Of a stretch of DNA of 64,000 nt, positions 30,941-41,892 are shown one piece after another. The position numbers and the translations under genes were made by a program. Numbering within the stretch: position 1 is the stretch's first letter; each line of letters opens with the position of its first letter. Source of the stretch: Ceratopteris richardii. Lineage: Eukaryota; Streptophyta; Polypodiopsida; Polypodiales; Pteridaceae. The stretch is from assembly GCA_020310875.1 (NCBI GenBank), contig CM035412.1, positions 133,331,773 through 133,395,772 of the forward strand, given 5' to 3'. Under the pieces are notes generated by a model. That model worked only from the letters and a program-made list of their open reading frames with translations. It had not been told where the DNA came from and did no database searches.

Positions 30941-32722
30941 CAACATCACATGATGAATACGATGTCTGCTGGTGTTTCAAAATCGAATGACAATGTCTGG
31001 TATGTTGATTCAGGTGCTTCAAATCACATGACCAGTCATGCAGAATGGTTTAGTATTTTGCAGAAAATGCCAGTTCCTTGATATGTTGAAACAGGTGATG
31101 ATACATCGCATCCTATTGAGCATACAGGAAACATAGCATTGTCTATGGAGGACGGGAAGGTAAAACATCTTGCTGATGTGTTGCATGTTCCAAATATAAC
31201 AAAGAATCTGGTTTTTGTTGGACAAATGGTTGACCAGGGATTACAAGTCAGGTTCAATGCTGATGGATTATATGTAGAAGAGTACAAGCAAGATGGACGA
31301 TTGGTTGCCAAAGGAAACAAAGTGGGTAGGATGTTCACCTTAAATGTGAAGATTCCTGAAATGAATGCAGCCATGTTTGCAAAAGGTGCAGGAGTTATTG
31401 CAGATATAGAGATATGGCACAAACGGATTGGACATGCAAACTTGCAAAGGTTGAAAATGATGCAGTCAAAGGAGATTGTCCATGGACTACCAAATTTCAA
31501 AGTTGTAGAAATGCAAAAGGTATGTGCAACATGTCAGTTTAGTAAACAGTCAAGAGCATCATTTCCACATGACAAGCATGTTAGTGAGAATGTACTAGCA
31601 GTAGTACATACAGATGTTTGGGGTCCAACAAAGACCACATCTATGGGCGGTTGCAGGTTTTATGTTACCTTCATTGATGATCATACACGCAAAGTATGGG
31701 TATATTTCATGAAAGAGAAGAGCGAGGTGTTCACTCACTTCCAGAATTTTAAAGCTATGGTGGAAAAGCAGACAGGGAAGTACATTCAAACATTAAGATC
31801 TGATGGAGGAGGTGAATACATGTCAAATGAGTTCAGCAATTTTCTAAAATATCATGGAATTCGGCGTCAGTTTTCATGCAGGTACACACCACAACAGAAT
31901 GGTGTTGTTGAACACAAAAATAGACATATTGCAGAAATAGCAAGAGCCTTGATGGCTGAGAAGAATATGCCTCATTGTTATTGGGCAGAAGCTGTGCATA
32001 CTGCTATATACATCATGAACAGAACTCCGACTGCTGCTGTACATCAAGTTACACCTGAAGAGAAGTTTACAGGTAAAAAGCCAAACTTATCACATCTGAA
32101 AGTTTTTGGTTGTATTGCATATGTACATGTTCCAGATGAGTTGAGGATGAAGCTTGATCCGAAAGCAGAAAAATGTGTCTTCATTGGATATTCTCTTGAG
32201 CAAAAGAGGTACAAATGTTATAACCCACTCACACGACAGGTGAAGGTGAGCAGAGATGTGGTATTTGATGAAATGTCAAGCTTCTATGCAGATGCCAAAG
32301 AAGGATTGAATCTTGAACCAAATGACAAAGAAAATGCTGAAAAATCTAGTGCAGAATCTCAAGTTTTGAGTGGACCGGATGCATCACCAAGCAATAGTTC
32401 CAACTCAAATCCATGGAGTGGAAGATTGCATGGAAATTTCAGTCCAGCAAATTCATCAAATACATCCAAGAAAGGTAAAGAAAAGCTTTCTGCTTGTAGT
32501 AAAACAGGTGCAGGTTTTGACGATGTTGATGGAGATTCAAGTGGTTCAGAAAAGAGTATTGATGAGGAACTTGGATTGCCCTCTGTGAAGAATCCAGGAG
32601 TAAGAAGGGCACATGCAGATGATACAAGAAGAAGTGACCCAGGACCAAGAAGATCTGGGAGGATGCCTAATTCAGTGCAACGATTGACATATGATAGTTA
32701 CATGGCTCGCCATTGTGCCTAA
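30941..32722 (+). pseudogene. Copia-3 protease and integrase
   Basis: The protease motif VDSGASNHMTS lies near 31005-31035. A TGA at 31079-31081 interrupts the frame where the related Copia-5 copy has Gly. After it: ADVLHVPNITKNL, the GAG-pre-integrase IEIWHKRIGHANL, a C-x2-C zinc pair (CATCQFSKQSRAS), then integrase with HTDVWGPTKT (Asp), TLRSDGGGEYMS (Asp) and PQQNGVVEHKNR (Glu), KVFGCIAYVHVP and VSRDVVFDE. A Ser/Asn-rich linker follows. The run ends at TAA 32720-32722, where the sister copy reads TAC, so this is a point nonsense change. Confidence 0.9.
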
Positions 32723-33565
32723 ATGACAAAGGTAATACAAGATGCTGAACCTTTTTGTTTTGAAGATGCAATTGGTAATGCAGATTGGGAAAAAGGTATG
32801 GATGAGGAGATGGCTGCACTTTATGGAAATGATACATGGAAGCTGGTTCCATTGCCACAAGGAAAGAAATCCATAGGCTGCAAATGGGTTTACAAGGTAA
32901 AGCATAATGCTGATGGTAGCATAAGCAGGTATAAAGCACGATTGGTAGCTAAAGGTTATGCACAGACATATGGCATTGATTATGAGGAAACATTCAACCC
33001 TGTAGCTAAAATGTCTACTGTCAGAACACTTGTTGCATTAGCTACAGCAAAAGGATGGACTTTGCATCAGATGGATGTGAAGAATGCTTTCCTACATGGT
33101 GAGTTATAGGAAGAAGTATATATGGACCAGCCACAAGGATATGAAGATTCAAAGCATCCAGAATATGTTTGCAGGTTGCAAAAGGCTTTGTATGGGCTGA
33201 AGCAAGCCCCTCGTGCATGGCATGCAAGGATTGCTGATTACCTAACCAGCATTGGATGCTCTATGTGTGATGCAGATCACTCACTATATGCAAGGAAGGA
33301 TGATGATGGCATCACTATTGTGGGTATTTATGTTGATGACCTGATTGTAGGTGGTGATAATGAAGAAAGCATCAAAGAGGTAAAGAAACTTCTTATGCAG
33401 GAATTTGACATGAAAGATCTTGGTGTGCTGCGCTATTTCTTGGGCATTGAGTTTATACATACAGAAACAGGTATATGGATGTCGCAAAGGCAATATGCCT
33501 TGAATATGCTGCAAAAGTATGGTATGGCTGATTGTAAGCCAATTTCTATGCATTAGATCAGAATT
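32723..33565 (+). pseudogene. Copia-3 reverse transcriptase
   Basis: Continuing in the same frame: WEKGMDEEMAAL, WKLVPLPQGKKSIGC, WVYKVKHNADG, RYKARLVAKGYAQ, YEETFNPVAKMS and HQMDVKNAFLHGEL. A TAG at 33107-33109 (normally Gln) breaks the frame, then [25 protein letters not shown], and YVDDLIVGG with the catalytic YVDD intact, then [13 protein letters not shown] frameshift at about 33550 ends it. Apart from these lesions it is a complete copia RT. Confidence 0.92.
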
Positions 33566-34260
33566 TGAAATTGGATACTACATCAGGTAAAGCATTGGAA
33601 AATGCTACTATGTACAGGAAAATTGTGGGAAGTCTTATATATCTCACAATTACAAGGCCTGATCTAAGTTATACTATTGGACTTGAAAGTCAGTTTATGC
33701 AGGTTCCCATGAAGCCACATTTGGATGCTCTGAGGCGCACTCTACGTTATGTGAGCGCTACTTTGGATTATGCATTGTTTTATGAAGCTGGTGTGGAGTT
33801 GCATGTTCATGGATACACTGATGCAGATTGGGCTGGTAGTACTCCAGATAGAAGATCTACTAGTGGCTTTCTTTTCTCACTTGGAGGTGCAGCTATTACA
33901 TGGAGCAGCAAGAAGCAACCCACTGTTGCTTTGTCGAGTACAGAAGCTGAGTATAGAGGTGCTGCAATGGCAGCATGTGAGGCATCATGGCTGGAAATGT
34001 TACTTGCAGATTTAGGTGTGGAAGTGCAAAAGCCTATCACTATCTATTGTGATAATCTTAGCAGCATACAGTTAGCACGGAACCCTGTTTTCCATGCTTT
34101 GTTCACGAGGTACATTATCACTTCATCAGAGAGAAGGTATTAGCAGGTGATATTGATCTTGTTTATATGAGAACAGATGAGCAGGTTGCTGATATTTTCA
34201 CCAAAGCACTTGGAGCTGAGAAGTTGAAGAAGTTTTGGAAGATGCTTGGATTACATGATA
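33565..34260 (+). pseudogene. Copia-3 RNase H
   Basis: Shows KIVGSLIYLTITRPDLSY, GYTDADWAGSTPDRRST (Asp), TWSSKKQPTVALSSTEAEY (Glu), IYCDNLSSIQLARN (Asp). Near 34100 a small deletion replaces the HARTKHIE part, and the frame shifts; HEVHYHFIREKVLAG and VADIFTKALGAEKLK continue to about 34255. Catalytic residues remain. Confidence 0.9.
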
Positions 34261-34270
34261 TGGCGTTGAG

Positions 34271-34282
34271 CTTGAGGGGGAG
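34271..34282 (+). other. Copia-3 polypurine tract
   Basis: cttgagggggag directly before the 3' LTR start TGTTGAG; the normal site for plus-strand priming. Confidence 0.9.
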
Positions 34283-34661
34283 TGTTGAGATATCAAGCTC
34301 AACATGTGATGATCGAGGATGACACGTACCAGTTTTTTGTTTCTCTGACATGTATAGTGGTCACGCCTGTATATGTCAGGGATACTTCATTGAGCTTTGT
34401 TAGATTTATCTACCGAGAGTGATGGCACATTTGTTTCTTGCCAGCTCACTCATTCGCGGACATTAGGTTTTTCCTTATGTACTGGTCTTTATATATTGCA
34501 CTTGTTGTATTCTTGTTTTTAGGTCATTCTTGTACATTCCTTTTATGTAATAGAAGAAGAAGAAGAAGATCATTCTTCCTTGCCTCAATTTGTGTGTGTG
34601 CTTCTCCTTGAGAGTGAGAGTGTGTGTGTGAGCTCTCTTCCTTATCTCCTCCCTCGTGACA
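34283..34661 (+). repeat. Copia-3 3' LTR
   Basis: 379 bp, same length as the left LTR and about six mismatches. Ends CGTGACA, followed by the ACCTA duplication (34662-34666). Confidence 0.95.
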
Positions 34662-35315
34662 ACCTAAATGGAGGGGGTTTTGCTCATGTCATATACTAAG
34701 TCGATATTGCTTGCATTGAATCCGACTCCTGAGAAATGGGGATCTTTGATGTTCTTGAAGGTGTGGAAGACGACCAACATTAATTCGAATATTTTAATAC
34801 ACATCTGTGCCATCACGCCAGGTACATTTTGCAGTCTCACTCCCCAATGATGTATGGTAGAGGAAATATATGCCATTGTAGCTAGTCCTCGTGGTGGTGC
34901 CAGGTACACGTAATTTAACCATTTTGCATAGCCTTTAACATTCTTTATAGTGATGGCAAAGTCAAGCCATGTGTGTCTCCTAAGGGCTGGGATGTAACAT
35001 GGATTATACTTGATGAATAGAGGCATATTATAAAATGTACAAACCATTTCTGTATAAGTTTCTAGGAAACGTAGTCGTCAGGTAGGTTGGAAGATGGATC
35101 CTTGTGTAGCTCTTTCAAGTATGTTGTCGGGACCGAATTGAGTGGTGAAGGTTGGAGCCTTTCCACATCGTTGTTGAATTTCTGCATTATAATTGGCTAA
35201 GAGCACACAATAGTCGTTTGTGCCTATCCATCGATGATGAGACATGCATCAAAAGTATTCTGATTCTATGATAGTGTCCTCAATCTAAGACATTGACTGA
35301 ATCTGCCATCCCTCA
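34662..35315 (-). pseudogene. ORF X (Gypsy-D copy), upstream part of the C-terminal region
   Basis: Reading down from 35315: EYFWCMSHHRWIGTNDYCV, QRCGKAPTFTTQFGPDNIL, GSIFQPT (stop) RLRFLETYTEM, FIKYNPCYIPALRRHTWLD, FAITIKNVKGYAKWLNYVY, LAPPRGLATMAYISSTIHH and NIDLVYDMSKTPSI. Each piece has a counterpart in the Gypsy-A copy (TQFKPEDVF, HLKYKPCYGPIPRRRSW, WLNYPYLAPP, LDLVYDMSTTPSL). This copy is the longest clean open run of the C-terminal region (127 codons, 35047-34664). Family unknown. Confidence 0.68.
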
Positions 35316-36660
35316 TCCACAACTTTTTCCCAATGTGCATTTCCAATTGCATCTTCAAAACAAGAAGGTTCAACATCTTGTATTACCTTGGTCATGTAGG
35401 CACAATGACGATCCATATAATTAACATATGTCAATCATTGCACTGAATTTCGCATCCTCCCAGATCTTCTTGGTCACGGGTCACTTCTCCTTGTATTATC
35501 TGCATGTACTTTTCTTACTCCTGGAGTCTTTACAGAGGGTAATCCAAGTTCCTCGTCAAGACTCTTTTCTAGACCGTTTGAATCTCCATCTATGTCTTCA
35601 AAACATGTACATGTTTTACTACCAGCAGAAAGATTTTCTTTACCTTTCTTGGATGTATTTGATGAATTTGCCGGACTAAAATTTCCATGCAAACTTCCAC
35701 TCCATGGATTTGAGTTGGAACTATTGCTTGTAGATGTATCTAGTCCACTGAAAGCTCAAGATTCTACACTTGCTTTTTTAGCATTTTCTTTGTCATTTGA
35801 TTCAAGATTAAGTCCATCTTTGGCATCTCCATAGAAGCTTGACATTTCATCAAACACCACATCTCTGCTTACCTTCACCTATCGTGTGAGTGGGTTACAA
35901 AATTTATACCCCTTTTGCTCAAGGGAGTATCCAATGAAGATGCATTTTTCTGATTTTGGATCAAGCTTCATCCTCAACTCATTTGGAACATGTAGATATG
36001 CAGTACAACCAAATACTTTCATATGTGGTAAGTTTGGCTTTTTACCAGTAAACTTCTCTTTAGGTGTAACTTGATGTACAATAGCAGTTGGAGTTCTGTT
36101 CATGATGTATACAGTAGTATGCACAGCTTCTAACCAATAAGAATGAGGCATATTCTTCTCAACCATCAAAGCTCTTGCTATTTCTGAAATATGTCTATTT
36201 TTGCCTTCAGCAACACCATTCTGTTGTGGTGTGTACCTGCATGAAAATTGACATTGAATTCCATGATTTTTAAGAAAGTTGTTGAGCTCATTTGACATAT
36301 ATTCAGCTCCTCCATTAGACCTTAATATCTGAATATACTTTCCTATGTGCTTTTCCACCATGGCCTTAAAATTCTCGAAGTGAGTGAGCACCTCACTCTT
36401 CTCTTTCATGAAATATACCCATACTTTCCATGTATGGTCATCATTGAAGGTAACATACAACCTGCAACCGCCCATAGATGTGGTTTTTGCAGGACCCCAA
36501 ACATCTATATGTAGTATTTCTAGTACATTCTTACTAACATGCTTGTCATGCGAAAATGATGCTCTTGATTGTTTACCAAATTGACATGTTGCACATACCT
36601 TTTGCATTCTTGCAACTTTGAAATTCGGTAGTCCGTTGACAACCTCCTTTGACTACATCA
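35316..36660 (-). pseudogene. Copia-5 integrase and linker, start of RT
   Basis: The run 36607-35879 contains CATCQFGKQSRASF, HIDVWGPAKTTSMGG (Asp), ILRSNGGAEYMSNEL with the second catalytic Asp now Asn, PQQNGVAEGKNRHI (Glu), KVFGCTAYLHVP and CIFIGYSLEQKGYKF. After a stop near 35878 follow VSRDVVFDEMSSFYGDAK, a Ser/Asn linker, and FEDAIGNAHWEKV before the break at about 35316. The D-to-N change alone would abolish integrase activity. Confidence 0.85.
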
Positions 36661-36685
36661 ATTTTACCCTCTGCAAGTTTGCATG

Positions 36686-38091
36686 TCAAATTTGTTCGTG
36701 CCAGATCTCTATATTAGCAATAACTCCTGCACCTTTTGCAAACATGGTTGCATTCATTTCATGAATTTTCACATTTAAGGTGAACATCCTCCCCACTTTG
36801 TTTCCTTTGGCAATCGATCTTCCATCTTGTTTGTATTCTTCTACATATAGTCCATCAACATTGAACCTGACTTGTAATCCTTGATCAACCATTTGTCCAA
36901 CAGAAACCAAATTCTTTGTTATATTTGGAACATGTAGAACATCAGCAAGGTGTTTTACCTTTCCATCCTCCATAGAAAGTGTTATGTTTCTTGTATGCTC
37001 GATAGGGTGTGATGTGTCATCACCTTTTTCAACATATCCAGGAACTGGCAATTTCTGCAAATTACTAAACCATTCTACATGACTGGTCATGTGGTTTGAA
37101 GCACCTGAATCAACATGCAAAAAATTATCATTTGATTTTGAAACTTCAACATACATCGTATTCATCATGTGATATTGAACCATGAACAACTTCTCAGAAT
37201 CATCTACACTTGTGGATGCATAATTGTTTTGCTCCCTTCTGTTGTTTTGATTCTTCAACCTACAATCATGTTCAAAGTGTCCAAGTTTACCACAATTCGA
37301 GCATCCTTTATTATCATTACCTAAATCATTTCTTTGGAAATTTTTGTGGTCTCTTTGGATCCCCCTGCCTCGAAACTTTCCTCTACCTCTTGCGTGATTC
37401 TGTTGTTGACCTTGGTCTTGGTTATTGTGTCCTCTTCCACTTTCGAAGACTCTACCTCTACCTCTTCCTGTGCCAGAGTAGAATACCTGCTCAGAACTAG
37501 TTTTTCCTTGGGATTTCGAGTCCTCAGCAAGATTCTTTTCTTCAATAATCAATGTGGATACTAGATAAGCAAAATTCAAAATATTTTCCCTGGTTTGAAT
37601 AGACGTTCTGAATTGCTTATATGCAGCTCCTAAACTATGAAGGCATACTTCCACCTTCTCATGATCATCTACATTCATGCCAATAGATGCAAGTGAATCA
37701 CATATGCTTTTGATTTTCAAGGTGTAGTCACTTACCAACATGCCCTTTTTCTCTAGTGTATGCAGCTGGTTCTTGAGTTGCAATTTCGGTACCTTTATAT
37801 TGGTCTCATTCAATGTGACCAGACTGTTTCAAGCCTCTTTCGGAGTCTTGGCATCCTATATGTGCCCAATCATGCTATCTTGTATGCTAATAGATAGCCA
37901 ATACATTACCTTTTGTGCTCCATGATTCCATTCTTCATATGCTCTTAACTAGTCTGCTGTCCGATTCCTCTCTGATAATTGAGGAGGGTTTTCGTTCTCT
38001 CCTTCGATGTACTTCCAATAGCCTTTTCTCATCAAAAAGTTTATCATTCTAAATCTCCAAGCATGGAAGTCATTCCTGTCCAGCTTATCAC
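36686..38091 (-). pseudogene. Copia-5 gag, zinc knuckle, protease and GAG-pre-integrase
   Basis: A 375-codon run (37813-36686) preceded by a short gag start in another frame. It has LVSDYTLKIKSICDSLASI, an Arg/Gly-rich part, zinc knuckle CSNCGKLGHFEHDC, protease VDSGASNHMTS, GYVEKGDDTSHPIEHT and IEIWHEQI. It supplies the intact codon (Gly) at the site where Copia-3 has a stop. Stops follow at about 36683 and 36655. Confidence 0.85.
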
Positions 38092-38723
38092 TGTGAGCAT
38101 TGTCAATATGGAAAGCAAACCAGAAATGTGCATAGAACGCACATTGACTCTTCAATTCAGCCTTTAGATCTCGCTCATATAGATGTGTGTGGTCCTATGC
38201 CCACTAGGTCCTTAGGTGGTTCTCTTTACTTTGTCACTTTCATAGATGATGCTACTAGAAAAGTCTGGGTATATCCTCTCAAATCGAAGGATGAGGTATT
38301 CCCTACTTTCAAAAATGGCTTGCTTCGTTTGAGGCTGAAAAAGGAACTAAGCTTAAGGCTTTACGTTCAGATAATGGGGGTGAGTATACCTCACATGAAT
38401 TCAACCTTTTCTGTCAATCTAGAGGGATTTGCAGAGATTTTACATATCCTTATACCCTAGTACAGAATGGTGTAGCTGAAAGGATGAACAGAACTATTCA
38501 AAATAGAGTAGTTTCTATGTTGCATCATGCAAACCTCTCACAAGACTTTTGGGCAAAAGCAGTATTGATTGCAGTTCATGTGATTAACCTTTCACCTAGT
38601 ACTGCTAAAGGTCTGAAAGTGGCACAAGAGTTATGGATAGGGAAGTCACCATATTATGATCATCTTCAAGTTTTTGGGTGTAAAAATGTTGCACATAGGG
38701 ACGTTCAAGAGAATGTCCGATAA
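38092..38723 (+). pseudogene. Copia-4 integrase
   Basis: First run: the C-x2-C zinc pair, LDLAHIDVCGPMPTRSLGG (Asp), VTFIDDATRKVWVYPLKSK. Then the frame shifts; QIMGVSIPHMNSTF corresponds to SDNGGEYTSHEF out of frame. A third piece (38484-38723) has NRTIQNRVVSMLHHANLSQ, AVHVINLSPSTA and HLQVFGC. The C-terminal part and the linker to RT are deleted near 38700-38757. Confidence 0.8.
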
Positions 38724-38756
38724 GATCAGTCTGCACATGTTCCTATTTAGCAACCA

Positions 38757-39540
38757 TTGAGATGCTCTACACGTGTTTCACATCCACCTGATAGATATGT
38801 TCCAGGTTTAGATTTTGTTATGCTAATAGATGCAAGTGAGCCTTCTTGCTACAAAGAGTCTATGCAGACAGAGAATCATGTCAAGTGGGAGCATGCCATG
38901 AAGAGTGAGTTGGATTCTATTCCCAAGAATGGTACTTCGGATTTAGTACCTTTGCCAAATGGGAGGAAAGCTTTACCATGTAAATGGGTATATAAGCTGA
39001 AATTCACATCAGATAGTGCTTCTCCAAAGTATAAAGAGTGACTTTTTGCAAAGGGTTTTAAGCAACAACATGGTGTTGATTTCGATGAAATATTCTCTCG
39101 AGTGGTCAAGATGACTACTCTATGCATGTTGCTTGGATTCATTGCAATGGAGGACTTAGAGCTAGTTCAAATGGATGTGAAAACTGCTTTCTTGCATGGA
39201 GATCTTACAGATGAGATCTATATGGAACAACCACAGGGTTATGTAGTTCCTGGCAAGGAAATTCTAGTTGGTAAGCTCAAGAAGAGCTTGTATGTACTTA
39301 AACAGTCCCGAGACAATGGTACCAAAAGTTTGATGCTTTTATGAAGTGTCAAGGATATTCTCGAAGCAATGAAGATCACTATCTCTACACAAAGAGATGC
39401 TTAGATGGCAGCTTGATATGCTTGATACTTTATGACAATGATATGTTGATTGCTGGGTAGTCCTCTTATGACTTGTCAATTCTCAAAAAGAAGTTGAGTC
39501 AGAAATTTGATATGAAGGATTTGGGGGATGCCAAATACTT
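38757..39540 (+). pseudogene. Copia-4 reverse transcriptase
   Basis: Shows WEHAMKSELDSIPKNGTSD, LPNGRKALPCKWVYKLKF, a TGA at 39039-39041, FAKGFKQQHGVDFDEIFS, VQMDVKTAFLHGDLTDEIY and KKSLYVLKQS. The catalytic box, normally YVDD, reads YDND (LILYDNDMLIAG, near 39430). About 45 residues are missing after KDLGDAKYF. The RT is inactive by several independent lesions. Confidence 0.82.
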
Positions 39541-40241
39541 TACCCACATATGTGAAATTGAGCAAGGATGATTGTCCCAAATCAGATGAGGAAAAGGAGT
39601 TCATGACCAAAATTCCCTATCAGCCTGTTGTTGGAAGTCTCATGTATGCTATGGTAGCAACGAGACCAGACATTGCATTTGCAGTGGGAGTTGGGAGCAG
39701 ATATATGTCTAATCCTGGAAAGAAACATTGGGAAGCGGTCAATATGATTTTGATATACCTGAGTGGCACTAAGGACAAGTGTCTATGCTTAGGCAGAGGG
39801 AAAACATCCATTATTGGTTACACAAATTTTGACTATGCTGGTTGTGTAGACAATCATTTTGTTGGAGATGCTATCTCTTGGATATCACCTCTTCAAGAAT
39901 GTACAATTGTTTCCACCAAAGAAGCAGAGTATGTTGCAACAAGTGAGGCATTTAAGGAAGCATTGTGGCTTTCTCGTCTTTCTTGTGATATGGGTTTACC
40001 TCAGCATGTACCTCGTTTGCTCAATGACAATCAGAGTGCCATTGCTTTGGCAAAGAATCTAATCTATCCTGTAAAGACCAAGCACATTGAGGTGACATAT
40101 CACTTCATTAGAGATTGCTTAGCCATTGAGCACATTATTCTTGAGAAGGTTCACACTCGAGATAATGTTGTAGATGCTTTGACAAAAGCTCTACCACAGG
40201 ATAGCTTTCAACACAGTTGTCACTTGATGGGGGTCACTTGA
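39541..40241 (+). pseudogene. Copia-4 RNase H
   Basis: A long open run: VVGSLMYAMVATRPDIAFA, YLSGTKDKCLCLGRG, GYTNFDYAGCVDN, AISWISPLQECTIVS, TKEAEYVATSEAFKEALWL, LNDNQSAIALAKN, VKTKHIEVTYHFIRD, and NVVDALTKALPQDSF to the stop near 40241. The first catalytic Asp of the YTD motif is Asn, and the segment that normally follows (KRRSTSGY) is deleted. Confidence 0.85.
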
Positions 40242-40680
40242 TTCATGATCTTACACAATCACTCATAACTGTGTAACATGCCCATCAGTTGGGAGGTATA
40301 GTTTGTATACTTACACTCAAGTATTCTTTATCATTCTTTATTTTTCTCCCATACTTACTTTTGCCATATTGGCCTTTAGTGGGAGATTTTTACCATTAGT
40401 GTCCATGTGAAAGGCCAAATGGTCACCGGACACTTCTTTGTATATGTTCTTTAATAAAACATATAGTGGCCTAGTCAGTCACAGACTGTAAGTTCAACTG
40501 CATTTGTAAAACCTAAGAAGTCTCTCTTCTTGCTCCTCGTGTACTGTGTTTTACTTGCATATTCTATAGCCTATGTGTGGAGTACCGTGTGTAGCCTTAG
40601 GAGCTCTGTTTTCTACTACAAGGATATCGTTGTGTAGCTCTCAAGAAGGAGAGCGCATTGTGGTGCATTGCCATGGAATC
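40242..40680 (+). repeat. Copia-4 3' untranslated region and probable 3' LTR
   Basis: A purine-rich agtgggaga (about 40378-40387) resembles the PPT found in this copia group, and the following 290 bp include an AATAAAA-like signal (near 40453) and GT-rich sequence. No second LTR is present for comparison, so limits are approximate. The block ends where AT-rich repeats begin. Confidence 0.5.
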
Positions 40681-40689
40681 ACTTCAATT

Positions 40690-41440
40690 TATATATATAT
40701 ATATTTATTTTTATATATTAATATTAAACCTAAAATCCTATTTTTCATATATTTAATTACATATATTTATTTTAATTCAAAAATTGTATTTAATCATTTA
40801 TACTTATATTTATCATAAAACCCTAATTCTTTATATATCTAATTATATATACCATTTTTAATCTAAAAATCCTAATTTCTTATATATTTAGTTATACATA
40901 GTACTAAAAATTTGAAAACCCTAAAAATCTACATCTTTAATTATACATAATTATAATAATCCTAAAGAAAAATTATTTATTTATTTAATTAAATATACTT
41001 TTTTTAATCCTAAAATCATACTATTTGGTACATTTGATTTATAATATATACTAATTCTTTCTACTTAATTATATATAATACTATTTATCTTAAAATTTCA
41101 ATTGCTATATAGATTTTATTATATATATTAATATTTAACCTAAAATCCTATTTTTATATATTCAATTATATATATTTATTTTAATTCAAAAGCCCTAGCT
41201 CTTTTCATATCTATTTATGTATACTAATATTTACCATATAACCCTAGTTCTTTATATATCTAATTATAAATACTAATTTGAATATTAAAAACCTAATTTT
41301 TTATATATTTAATTATACATAGTACTTCAAATTCTAAAATCCTAAAAATCTATATAATTAATCATATATACTTATATTAATCCTAGAGCAAAATTATTTA
41401 TTTATTTATTTATATATACTATTTTTTTATTGATATATTT
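40690..41440. repeat. AT-rich tandem duplication, unit about 410 bp
   Basis: The string attaatattaaacctaaaat (near 40718) returns at about 41128 as attaatatttaacctaaaat, and the order of later words is kept: tttattttaattcaaaa, accctaattctttatatatc, ttatacatagtact, aatcctaaa-aaaattattt. Unit length is about 410 bp, with a little under two copies and about 80% similarity by eye. No coding capacity. Several short ccctaa words occur but not as a telomere array. Confidence 0.8.
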
Positions 41441-41599
41441 AGGTAGTGATGTGCCTGAACACATTAGGACCATCGGGGCACTTTTTCCTGCTTTAGGAGG
41501 TTTTTTCCCCAAGCTTGTATATACACCTCACTACAACATATCAAGGATATACTAAGGCTTCTATCAAGGCAAATGCATGGGTGCCATTTTGCCCTGACA

Positions 41600-41770
41600 C
41601 CAGTATAAGCTTTGGCATAGGTGTCGATACCAAAGCATCGGTATAGGCATGGGTATAGACATCAATGTAGGCATCAATATAAGCATCAGTATAGGTGTCA
41701 GTATAAGCATCAATAATGCCCTAGACATAAGTGCTAGTATGAGCATTAGTATGAAGCTGGGCATACCGAC
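41600..41770. repeat. Probable CACTA subterminal repeats
   Basis: Ten or so variants of a 12-18 bp word (gcat[ca]-[ag]tatagg-[gc]tc) packed in 170 bp. In CACTA elements arrays like this bind the accessory transposase protein. It is directly inside the candidate terminus at 41529. Confidence 0.5.
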
Positions 41771-41892
41771 ATCGCCAATCTAGTGTTTAGATGTCCATCA
41801 ACGAAAACATGATTTGATAAAGCAAAACACTATGGAACACAAAAGAGATGAGGAGAATGAACCATGAACCATATACAAAAGAGATATATATT

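Larger units (their letters stand above)
29198..34661 (+). mobile_element. Copia-3: full-length Ty1/copia retrotransposon inserted in Gypsy-D
   Basis: A 5.46-kb element with 379-bp LTRs (29198-29576, 34283-34661), a PBS directly after the left LTR, a PPT directly before the right LTR and target duplication ACCTA. Gag and pol follow in copia order on the plus strand. The LTRs differ at about six positions (counted by eye), so this is the youngest insertion in the window. Nevertheless gag-pol carries three nonsense codons and about three frameshifts, so it cannot move on its own. Confidence 0.96.
28205..35315 (-). mobile_element. Gypsy-D remnant: ORF X C-terminal part plus LTR, split by Copia-3
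   Basis: ORF X sequence at 34667-35315 joins 28736-29197 across Copia-3, whose target duplication ACCTA marks the break. The pol genes of this element are not present; upstream of 35315 the sequence changes abruptly to the inverted Copia-5 fragment. What remains is the last roughly 380 codons of ORF X and the adjacent LTR-like region. Confidence 0.68.
35316..38091 (-). mobile_element. Copia-5: inverted internal fragment of the Copia-3 family
   Basis: Closely related to Copia-3 but on the opposite strand, from the gag start (DKLDRNDFHAWRFRM near 38085-38045) to the beginning of RT (WEKVVDEG near 35320). No LTR, PBS or PPT accompanies it. It is bounded on the left by Gypsy-D ORF X and on the right by Copia-4. 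Both joints are abrupt, without a visible target duplication. The fragment therefore arose by truncation or rearrangement, not simple insertion. Confidence 0.82.
38092..40680 (+). mobile_element. Copia-4: 5'-truncated copia element of a different family
   Basis: Begins abruptly in the GAG-pre-integrase zinc region (CEHCQYGKQTRN) right at the end of Copia-5 and runs through integrase, RT and RNase H to a likely LTR. Sequence style (MNRTIQNRVVSML, EAEYVATSEAFKEALWL) differs from Copia-1, -2 and -3. Gag, protease and 5' LTR are missing. It contains at least two internal deletions, several stops and changed catalytic residues. Confidence 0.8.
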
